From the NCBI GenBank assembly GCA_003164955.1, contig PLRW01000039.1, positions 748 through 49,720 of the forward strand: a stretch of DNA of 48,973 nucleotides. The letters are read 5' to 3'. The position numbers were made by a program, and so were the translations under genes. Below, in pieces: positions 26,473 through 33,506 of this stretch. The notes under the pieces were generated by a model. That model worked only from the letters and a program-made list of their open reading frames with translations, was not told where the DNA came from and did no database searches. Source of the DNA: Actinomycetota bacterium. Lineage in GTDB: Bacteria; Actinomycetota; Actinomycetes; Streptosporangiales; Streptosporangiaceae. How positions within the stretch are numbered: position 1 is the stretch's first letter; every line of letters starts with the position of its first letter.

Positions 26473-27135
26473 ATGAAGCGCAGAACCTTCGACATCCTGA
26501 TGGCCACCGCAGGCCTGTTCCTGGCCGTCACCCTGGTCGCCGCCGGCGGCCTACTGACCTGGGCCCACAACTTCATCGGCAACGAGGTACGCACTCAGCT
26601 CGCCGCCCAGCAGATCTACTTCCCGGCGAACAACAGCCCGGCCATCAAGGCCCCCGAATTCGCCGCGATGCACCAGTACGCCGGGCAGCAGCTGACCACC
26701 GGCGCCCAGGCCGAGGTCTACGCCGACCACTTCATCGCCAACCACCTCAAGGTCATCGGCGGCGGCAAGACGTACGCCCAGCTGTCCGCGGAAGCGACAG
26801 CCCAGCCCAACAACGCCAAGCTGGCCACTCAGGTCGCGACGGTGTTCAAGGGCGAGACCCTGCGCGGGCTGCTGCTGAACGCTTACGCCTTCGGCACCAT
26901 GGGCATGATCGCCGGAATCGCCGCGATCGCCGCGTTCATCGCCGCCGCCGTCATGCTCGTCCTCGGCGCCCTCGGCCTGATGCACAGCCGCCGCACCTCC
27001 TACGCCACCGACATCCTCACCGGCCACCCCGCACCCGCAGCGGCCCCGGATACCGCACCGGGCCAAGCCACCCGCCCCAGTGACGACGGCCTCGCCGGCA
27101 CCGCCCCCGGCCGCTCAGCTGGCCCATCCGCATAA
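26473..27135 (+). CDS. Small two-TM membrane protein, unknown function
   Basis: 220 residues. Membrane helix 1 is at about 8-32 (ILMATAGLFLAVTLVAAGGL) and helix 2 at about 140-165 (MGMIAGIAAIAAFIAAAVML). An extracytoplasmic domain of about 100 residues lies between them (YFPANNSPAIKAPEFAAMHQ, GAQAEVYADHFIANHL), and the tail is Pro/Ala-rich. GGGAGAA precedes the ATG. From memory, related actinobacterial proteins exist but have no assigned role. It is a single-gene unit with its own strong terminator hairpin. Confidence 0.8.
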   Translation: MKRRTFDILMATAGLFLAVTLVAAGGLLTWAHNFIGNEVRTQLAAQQIYFPANNSPAIKAPEFAAMHQYAGQQLTTGAQAEVYADHFIANHLKVIGGGKTYAQLSAEATAQPNNAKLATQVATVFKGETLRGLLLNAYAFGTMGMIAGIAAIAAFIAAAVMLVLGALGLMHSRRTSYATDILTGHPAPAAAPDTAPGQATRPSDDGLAGTAPGRSAGPSA

Positions 27136-27154
27136 CGCAGCAAAGTCGCACTGC

Positions 27155-27195
27155 GCCTCGTGGTGCCAGCCGCCAGCCGGCCGGCACCACGAGGC
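27155..27195 (+). terminator. Strong terminator hairpin
   Basis: GCCTCGTGGTGCC (27155-27167) and GGCACCACGAGGC (27183-27195) form perfect 13-bp arms with a 15-nt loop, 19 bp after the stop of the two-TM membrane protein. Confidence 0.75.
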
Positions 27196-27201
27196 CGCCT
27201 C

Positions 27202-27239
27202 TCTCCCGGAGGGCTCCCCGTCTCCCGGAGGGCTCCCCG
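27202..27239. repeat. 19-bp perfect tandem duplication
   Basis: TCTCCCGGAGGGCTCCCCG occurs twice without a gap (27202-27220 and 27221-27239) in the gap upstream of the R2-like gene. Confidence 0.9.
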
Positions 27240-27352
27240 CTGGCGCGATCGCCCCGGTCCGGGTGGCCGGCCGCACCGACCTTGACACCACCGGCTGATA
27301 CCGGCTCTGATGATGACGGAATCGCGTTCTGCTATCTGATTTGGCGGTACGG

Positions 27353-28357
27353 ATGACTCAGCGTAAGAGCCCCACCGCGATCCTCCACGAAGGCCCCCGC
27401 GCGCTGAGCAGCGATCAGGTGCGCGAAATCGAGGAATCCGACCTCGCCGGGGTGCTCCACGTCGACATCGACGACGTTATCGAGTACGTCCATAAGGACC
27501 TGAAGTCGCTGCCGGGCTTCACCACGCTGTACCGCAGGTACCTCAAGCAGCGCTGGGATGTCTACGATCTGGACTTCACCCAGGACAAGGCCGACTGGGA
27601 CGAGAAGATGACCGAGGATGAACGGCAGTCGTTTATCGCCGTCGCGTCCGGCTTCCACCACGGTGAGCGGCAGGTCGAGATCGAGCTGCCCGTGTTCATG
27701 ATCGGCGCCAGCGAGGAGGAGAAGCTCCATATCGCGGCGCAGATCGAGGACGAGGCGCGGCACACCGTCTTCTTCGACCGGTTCTACCGGGAGGTCGTCG
27801 GCCTTCAGGGCGACGACATTATGGACATTCTCGACGCGTCCTTCCCATGGGTGTCGGAGACGTTCGTCGGGCCGTTCGGGCTGCTCGCCTACCAGGCCGA
27901 CGAGGTGCGGCGGAACCCGTACGACGAGCGGGCGCGCGTGCGTTACGGCACGAATTACTTCCTGTGGATCGAGGGTGTCCTCGCGCTGTCGGTCATGAAG
28001 GTGACGCTCTCGTACGCGCGCTGGCGAGGGTTCCTGCCGGCCTACTACACCGGCTTCACCGCGACCTGCCGCGACGAGTCACGGCACGTGCAGGGCGGCA
28101 TGCGCTACCTGCAGCAGGCGGTCCGCAAGGACCCCTCGATGATCGGTGAAATCCACAACACCCTGCGGACGATCCTGTCGCTGTCCGGCGTGAACAGCCG
28201 GCAGATCTACTACGAGCCGCTGGGCTGGACCGAGGATGAGGTACGGATGCTGTTCTTCCAGCAACTGCGCCGCAAGCTGAACGACGTCGGCATCGACCTC
28301 ACGCCCGACCTCGAGGAACTGCTTCGGCGGGTGCAGCCGGTCCTGGCGGGCGGCTGA
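27353..28357 (+). CDS. R2-like di-iron protein (ribonucleotide reductase small-subunit / R2lox superfamily)
   Basis: 334 residues, all-helical ferritin-like fold. The six metal ligands are readable: Glu105 (HGERQVEIELP), Glu134 and His137 (EDEARH), Glu207 (LWIEGVLAL), Glu242 and His245 (RDESRH). A first ligand of Glu rather than Asp, no nearby large subunit (nrdE/nrdA), and an SCP2-like partner favour an R2lox-type oxidase over a true ribonucleotide reductase. The metal may be Fe/Fe or Mn/Fe. The ATG at 27353 is chosen over a TTG four codons earlier. The SCP2 gene follows after 3 bp. Confidence 0.85.
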   Translation: MTQRKSPTAILHEGPRALSSDQVREIEESDLAGVLHVDIDDVIEYVHKDLKSLPGFTTLYRRYLKQRWDVYDLDFTQDKADWDEKMTEDERQSFIAVASGFHHGERQVEIELPVFMIGASEEEKLHIAAQIEDEARHTVFFDRFYREVVGLQGDDIMDILDASFPWVSETFVGPFGLLAYQADEVRRNPYDERARVRYGTNYFLWIEGVLALSVMKVTLSYARWRGFLPAYYTGFTATCRDESRHVQGGMRYLQQAVRKDPSMIGEIHNTLRTILSLSGVNSRQIYYEPLGWTEDEVRMLFFQQLRRKLNDVGIDLTPDLEELLRRVQPVLAGG

Positions 28358-28360
28358 GCC

Positions 28361-28846
28361 GTGGCCGAGCCGACGTTCTTCGGTAAGGAGTGGGCCGGCG
28401 TGGTCCGTGACGCGCTGACGGCCGGCCCGTCAGAGCAAGCCCGCCGCGACAAGCTGCCGATGTACTGGGACTTCTTCGACCGGATCAGGAGCGCCTACCC
28501 GGCGTCGTGGGCGCTTGGCTGCCGGAACCTGCCCGCGGCGCCGGGCGAGGGCCCGGCGTACCTGTTCGTCCAGTGGGCGGGTGGCGTGGTGACCAGCTGC
28601 CAGGTTGTCGGGCCGGACGAGCCGCTCGATGCCACCTACGTGCTCGGCATGGATTACCCGGACTGGAAGGCGCTGCACGACGGATACGACGCGCAGCGGA
28701 CCGTCATGTACCGGAAGATCATGCTTGAGGACGGCGACCTGCTCGAATTCTTCAAGGGGATCTACTTCTTCGTGGAATGCCTCGCGGTCATCGCCGCCGT
28801 GCCGGCCCGCTACCCGGCTCCCGTCCAGGGTCTCCGGGCCCGGTGA
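28361..28846 (+). CDS. SCP2 sterol-transfer-like protein
   Basis: 161 residues. An N-terminal helix (FFGKEWAGVVRDAL) is followed by the SCP2-like strand pattern LFVQWAGGVVTSCQV and WKALHDGYDAQRTVMYRKIM, then LEDGDLLEFFKGIYFFVECLAVI. SCP2 domains bind acyl-CoA, sterols or other long lipids in a hydrophobic tunnel. GTG start 3 bp after the R2-like gene, so they form an operon. It may present a lipid substrate to the di-iron partner, which is inference from the pairing. Confidence 0.75.
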   Translation: MAEPTFFGKEWAGVVRDALTAGPSEQARRDKLPMYWDFFDRIRSAYPASWALGCRNLPAAPGEGPAYLFVQWAGGVVTSCQVVGPDEPLDATYVLGMDYPDWKALHDGYDAQRTVMYRKIMLEDGDLLEFFKGIYFFVECLAVIAAVPARYPAPVQGLRAR

Positions 28847-28932
28847 GCAGGAAAAAATCAGACACCAGCTGGCCCTGCTGCCGGTTACGGTCGGCGGGTG
28901 CGGCCAGTGGTCTCTTCTGAGAGGCTAGGGCC

Positions 28933-29673
28933 ATGCCGACGCGCCTGGTTCATCTCATCGTGGACGCCAACGACCCGGCCGGGCTGGCCCGGTTCTGGGC
29001 CGCTGCGCTGGGGTGGGTGATAGCCGACGAGACGGCCGACGAAGTGGACATCTGGCCCACCGGGTACCAGTACCCGGATCCGTCCGCCGTGCCGCTCGTC
29101 TTCGTCCCGGTGCCGGAACCGAAGACCGGGAAGGACCGCGTGCATCTGGACCTGGCCACTACGTCCGCCGCGCACCAGGCGGAACTGGTCAGCCGCCTGG
29201 TGGACCTGGGAGCCACGCCGGCCGACGTCGGCCAGGGCGATGTGCCCTGGGTCGTGCTCGCCGACCCGGAGGGCAACGAGTTGTGCGTGCTGGAGCCGCG
29301 GGATCTCTACCTCGACACGGGCCCGGTCGCTGCGATCCTGACCGACTGCGCCGATCCCGCGGCCCTGGCCCGGTTCTGGGTGGACGCGGCGGGCTGGCAG
29401 GTCAGATACGCCGAGGACGATATCGTCGGGCTCCGGTCCCCCGTCAGCACCGGGCCCTATCTGGAGTTCGTGCGGGTGCCCGACCGGAAGCAGGTCAAGA
29501 ACCGGATCCATCCGGACGTGGCCCCCTACAGCGGTGATGATGCAGGGGCGGAGGTAGCGCGGCTCCGGAGCCAGGGGGCGGCCCCGGCCGACGTCGGCCA
29601 GCGCGGGGACGAGTCCTGGACCGTCCTGGCCGATCCCGAAGGCAACGAGTTCTGCGTGCTGTCACCCCGGTAG
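28933..29673 (+). CDS. Two-domain VOC (glyoxalase-like) protein
   Basis: 246 residues made of two VOC halves. Each half begins with a DA-P-AGLARFWAAALGW or DCADPAALARFWVDAAGW block and ends with a DPEGNELCVLEP or DPEGNEFCVLSP block, where the Glu of PEGNE normally binds metal. Such tandem proteins include glyoxalases, dioxygenases and drug-binding proteins; here the substrate is unknown. GAGAGG lies 10 bp before the ATG. It is 86 bp after the SCP2 gene on the same strand and may be part of that unit. Confidence 0.88.
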   Translation: MPTRLVHLIVDANDPAGLARFWAAALGWVIADETADEVDIWPTGYQYPDPSAVPLVFVPVPEPKTGKDRVHLDLATTSAAHQAELVSRLVDLGATPADVGQGDVPWVVLADPEGNELCVLEPRDLYLDTGPVAAILTDCADPAALARFWVDAAGWQVRYAEDDIVGLRSPVSTGPYLEFVRVPDRKQVKNRIHPDVAPYSGDDAGAEVARLRSQGAAPADVGQRGDESWTVLADPEGNEFCVLSPR

Positions 29674-29731
29674 CTGAGGCCGTTCCGGTCCGGCCGGCCT
29701 GTTCACCCACCCGGGACAGATCCTGGGCCGG

Positions 29732-32700
29732 TCAGGTGCTCACCCGGGGAAGCTCCGGAACCAGCCTGCGGCCGACCCGGACGAGCGCCTCCGCCTGGTC
29801 CGCGGTCACCGGCATCGCCAGCAGATAGCCCTGCCCGAACTGGCAGTCCATGGAGACCAGCAGATCGCGCTGGACCTCGGTCTCGATGCCCTCGGCGATC
29901 ACATCCAGGTTCAGCGTGCGGGCGAGCCGGATGATGCCCTCGACGAGGGCCAGGCGCTGCTCCGAGACGGCGATCCCGTCGACGAACGACTTGTCGATCT
30001 TGAGCACGTCGACCGGCAGTTCCCGCAGGTAACTGAAGGAGGAGTAGCCGGTGCCGAAATCGTCGATCGCCAGCCTGACGCCGATGGCCCTCAGCGCCAT
30101 CAGGTCGGCGTGGAGCCGGTCGTCCCGGCGCAGCAGGACGCTCTCGGTGAGCTCCAGCGTCAGCGCCGAGGGCGACAGGCCCGACGTGGCCAGCACGCGC
30201 CGCACGCTGTCGACAAAGCCGGCGTCGCGGAACTGGCGCGCCGAGACGTTCACGCTCACGTACAGCGGTGTTTCGTGCGGGAGCCGGCACCGCCAGCGGA
30301 CGATCTCCGAGACGGCCTGGCCGAGCACCCAGGAGCCGAGGGGGACGATGTGACCGGTCTCCTCGGCCAGCTCGATGAACTGGTCGGGCTGCATCATGCC
30401 CCACTGTGGATGCGGCCACCGCACCAGGGCCTCGAACCCGGCGACTTCCCCGCTGGTCAAGGCCACGATGGGCTGGTAGACGAGGGTAAACGCGGACGCG
30501 TTCACCGCTTCCTCCAGTGCGGCCTGCACCTCCCGCCGGCGGATCATCCCGGCGCTCAGGACCGGCTGGTAGCGCCGCCACTGCCGTTTACCGGCCGTCT
30601 TGGCCGCGTACAGGGCGAGGTCCGCGTGACGGAGCAGTTCGTCCACGTCGGCGCTGTCCTCGGTCGTGGCCACGCCGACCGTCGCCGTGGCGATCACTGA
30701 CCCATCGGCGAGCGCGAACGGCTCGCTGAACGCGTGCACGACGCGCTCGGCGAACGCTTCCACCCCGGCCAGATCCGCGACGGACTCGATGAGCAGCGCG
30801 AACTCATCACCACCCAGGCGGGCCGCCGTGTCGGAGCCCCGGACCACGGCCGAGAGCCGCATTGCGGCGGCCGCCAGCAGCTCGTCACCGACGCTGTGGC
30901 CCATCGTGTCGTTGGCGACCTTGAAGTCGTCCAGATCCACGAACAGCACACCGATGATCGTTCCGTCGCGTCCGGCCCGGGCCAGCGCATGGGCGGCCCG
31001 GTCCTGGAACAGCAGGCGGTTGGGGAGCCCGGTCAGCGCGTCATGGAACGCCCGGTACTTAAGTTCGTTCTCCAGCTGCCGTTGCTCGGTCACGTCCCGC
31101 AGGGTCAGCACCAGGCCGCCGACCGTGCGGTCGCCGCGCAGATCGCTGCATCTGACCTGGACCTGGACGCTCCCGCCGTCGCGGCGGGTGATCTGCCAGT
31201 CCTCGTGGTACGAACTGTTTCCCACGTACCCGCGCATGCGCGCCAGCGCACGGATCACGTCCTCGCGCCCGCTGTCGATCACGAGCTCCCAGAGGTACCT
31301 GGCCTCCGCGCCGACGTCGCCGAACATGGTCCTGGCCGAAGGGGTCGCGTAACGAACCGCACCGTCGTCGCCGACGATCAGGATGACGTCCGAGGTGTCC
31401 TGGACCAGCGCGCGGAAGTAGGCCTCGCTGCGCTGCCGGATCACCTCCTGGCTGAGGGTGACACGCTCGACGGCCAGAGCGACCTGATGAGCGAGGACTT
31501 CGAACGTGGGGGACAGGTCGGCGAGGATCCGCTGCGTACCGAATACCGCCAGGACACCGATGAGCGGATCACCCAGCGGCCGGTCGCTGAGCGTGAGGGG
31601 GCAGAGCAGGACGCCGCCGCCGGCGGCCAGCGGAACCGGGTCCTGGCCGCCTGCCTTCACCGCCGGGACGAAGATCGGCACCGATCCGGTGAGCAGCGGC
31701 CGCCAGGTCTGGGCCAGCTCCCCGAGCTGGCCCAGTGCGGCCGGATCGCCGGACGCGGCGGCCGCGGGGCGGAGGATCCCGTCGTCCCCGACGAGGAGCA
31801 GCACCTCACGCCGGGAGTGTGGCCCGGCGAGGGTGGCGGCAGCACTGCGCACTGCGAGCGCCGCCTCGTCCACGGTGACCGCCGCCGCCAGGGACGCGCC
31901 AGCCAGCCGTACGGCACGTTCCCGGTCCAGCGCGCGGCGGTGCGACGCCGCCACGTCCCACAGGCGTGAGAGCACGAGCAGGAACAGAATCGCGGAAAAC
32001 ACCGCGATCACGCCGTCGTCCCGGGACTGGCCCCGGAGCGACTGGACGAACAGCACCACGGGAGCGACAAAAGACGCGAGCATCAGCACCGTGAGACGGA
32101 TGGGCGATGTTTCGGCCTGCTGGCGCGAGACCGGCTGGGTCAGCTCCGGCATCGTCGGGTGCAGCGCCGCCGCACCCCACGCGGCGTAGAAGACCGCCCA
32201 GCCGAGGTCGACAATCGACCCGTTCCGGAACGTTCCGTGGATCTGTATCAAGCCGAACGACACGTCGGAGAGCAGCAAACAGACCGAGCCGAGGGTCAGT
32301 AGCTGAACGGACCTGGTGCGCGCGGTCCCCGGTGCGAGGAGCCGCGCGAGCATGGCCAGCACGAGCACATCGCCGAGCGGATACGCGATCGCGACGGATT
32401 TCTGGAGCCACGACAGCCCGGGGTTATTCACATAGGGCAGGAGCAGGTAAATCCACGACAGCAGGGCCAATCCGACGGTCAGGGTCAGGGCATCGATCAG
32501 GCTGCGGCGGTCATGGTCCGGGGTGCGCCACCAGATGAAAATCAGCAGGCCGGCGGCGTACAGCGGATACGTCAGCAGGTACAGGACGTCGGCGAACGAG
32601 GGGAACGGGACCTTGGCCCCCTCGATCTGGGTCAGGATGAGGAAACTGACCTGACCGGCTATGAAACTCAGGTTCGCGGCGGCCAGCAGCAGCCACGGCG

Positions 32701-32869
32701 CCTTGCGGGCCGGACGGTTGATGACGACACCCGCCACAATGGCGCTTACCCCGCTCAGGCCGATCAGGCCCCACGTCTCGGTGCGCAGGCCCCGCCACGA
32801 AAAATAGGCCACGATGAGCACCGTCATCCAGGTGGCGTACGCCACCAGCACATGCCGCCGAGATGTCAA
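29732..32869 (-). CDS. Membrane GGDEF-EAL protein with GAF-like and PAS domains
   Basis: About 1045 residues. The N-terminal 320 or so hold about nine membrane helices, followed by a GAF-like domain (about 340-475), a PAS domain (about 490-605; AYFRALVQDTSDVILIV), GGDEF (about 615-780) and EAL (about 790-1040). GGDEF is intact (residues 686-690) and EAL is intact (813-815) with DDFGTGYSS and EGIET, so both synthesis and hydrolysis of cyclic di-GMP are possible. The TTG at 32869 follows GGGGGGA; a GTG at 32908 would add 13 residues. The protein probably links a membrane or small-molecule signal to c-di-GMP. Confidence 0.92.
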   Translation of the reverse strand: MTSRRHVLVAYATWMTVLIVAYFSWRGLRTETWGLIGLSGVSAIVAGVVINRPARKAPWLLLAAANLSFIAGQVSFLILTQIEGAKVPFPSFADVLYLLTYPLYAAGLLIFIWWRTPDHDRRSLIDALTLTVGLALLSWIYLLLPYVNNPGLSWLQKSVAIAYPLGDVLVLAMLARLLAPGTARTRSVQLLTLGSVCLLLSDVSFGLIQIHGTFRNGSIVDLGWAVFYAAWGAAALHPTMPELTQPVSRQQAETSPIRLTVLMLASFVAPVVLFVQSLRGQSRDDGVIAVFSAILFLLVLSRLWDVAASHRRALDRERAVRLAGASLAAAVTVDEAALAVRSAAATLAGPHSRREVLLLVGDDGILRPAAAASGDPAALGQLGELAQTWRPLLTGSVPIFVPAVKAGGQDPVPLAAGGGVLLCPLTLSDRPLGDPLIGVLAVFGTQRILADLSPTFEVLAHQVALAVERVTLSQEVIRQRSEAYFRALVQDTSDVILIVGDDGAVRYATPSARTMFGDVGAEARYLWELVIDSGREDVIRALARMRGYVGNSSYHEDWQITRRDGGSVQVQVRCSDLRGDRTVGGLVLTLRDVTEQRQLENELKYRAFHDALTGLPNRLLFQDRAAHALARAGRDGTIIGVLFVDLDDFKVANDTMGHSVGDELLAAAAMRLSAVVRGSDTAARLGGDEFALLIESVADLAGVEAFAERVVHAFSEPFALADGSVIATATVGVATTEDSADVDELLRHADLALYAAKTAGKRQWRRYQPVLSAGMIRRREVQAALEEAVNASAFTLVYQPIVALTSGEVAGFEALVRWPHPQWGMMQPDQFIELAEETGHIVPLGSWVLGQAVSEIVRWRCRLPHETPLYVSVNVSARQFRDAGFVDSVRRVLATSGLSPSALTLELTESVLLRRDDRLHADLMALRAIGVRLAIDDFGTGYSSFSYLRELPVDVLKIDKSFVDGIAVSEQRLALVEGIIRLARTLNLDVIAEGIETEVQRDLLVSMDCQFGQGYLLAMPVTADQAEALVRVGRRLVPELPRVST

Positions 32870-32908
32870 AACATTTCCCCCCAAAGCTGGCTTCCGCCCC
32901 AAACACAC

Positions 32909-33178
32909 TTTCCCGGTTAGTGCGCCGCACCCCCAGCATCATCTTCCCTCCCGCCGGTCGCGGCCTGCACACACCGTCACACTGCTATCAGAGAGATTTC
33001 TACGTCTTGTATGTATTAAATCCCACATCCAGCCTCAGTGTTTATTGACCCTAAAGTGTGCCGTCGTACCTACCTGGGCAGTAGGTCACCGATGGAAAAT
33101 AATCACCCGCTCGGGGCAACGAGCTGGGCGTGCTGACGGCGGACCGCGTGGGCCTGCACACCAGCAGGACCGTCGAAC
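32909..33178. other. Intergenic region
   Basis: 270 bp, relatively AT-rich at 32980-33060, probably the promoter region of the GGDEF-EAL gene. No gene or clear structure seen. Confidence 0.5.
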
Positions 33179-33506
33179 ATGACCAATAGGGACGAATCAC
33201 ATATACCGGCCAATCTGCCGCCGGTCCAGGCCCGCGAGGAAAATGGCTTTACGGTCGTCGTCCTTTACGGTCGTCGTCAATGACGAGGGCCAGCATGCGA
33301 TGTGGCCGGCGGAGCCGGCTTTGCCGACCGGCTGGCGGCGACGGTCGGCTCCGATGCCGGCGCGGACTTGCCCGGATTTCCCCGGCATAGCCGTTAAATC
33401 CCGTCTAAACCCCGTCGCCAGATATCCAGGCCTGGTGCGCGGGCCAGATCTGAGCTTGCATGGGAATCGCCACAGGGGAAGTCGCACCGAAAGGGCCACC
33501 CGATGA
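33179..33506 (+). pseudogene. MbtH-like protein gene broken by a 16-bp tandem duplication
   Basis: ATG at 33179 (AGCAGGA upstream) reads MTNRDESHIPANLPP, then REENGFTVVV, and then enters a stop after the duplicated block. In the +1 frame, directly after the second copy of CTTTACGGTCGTCGTC, the sequence reads NDEGQHAMWPAEPALPTGW, the diagnostic MbtH core N-x-E-x-Q-x-x-x-W-P-(x)5-P-x-G-W. Removing one 16-bp copy joins the two frames exactly. The usual C-terminal half (CL..I...WTD.RP) is not found in any frame, so the gene is also degenerate downstream. MbtH proteins activate NRPS adenylation domains; no NRPS gene is in the window. The trailing frame ends overlapping the glgB ATG. Confidence 0.75.
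33247..33278. repeat. 16-bp perfect tandem duplication in the mbtH-like gene
   Basis: CTTTACGGTCGTCGTC at 33247-33262 and 33263-33278. As 16 is not a multiple of three, it shifts the reading frame. Confidence 0.95.

Noticed and set aside
27353..28357. Ordinary ribonucleotide reductase small subunit (nrdB)
   Set aside because: No large subunit nearby, Glu rather than Asp as first ligand, and an SCP2 partner make an R2lox-type role more likely, though not proven.
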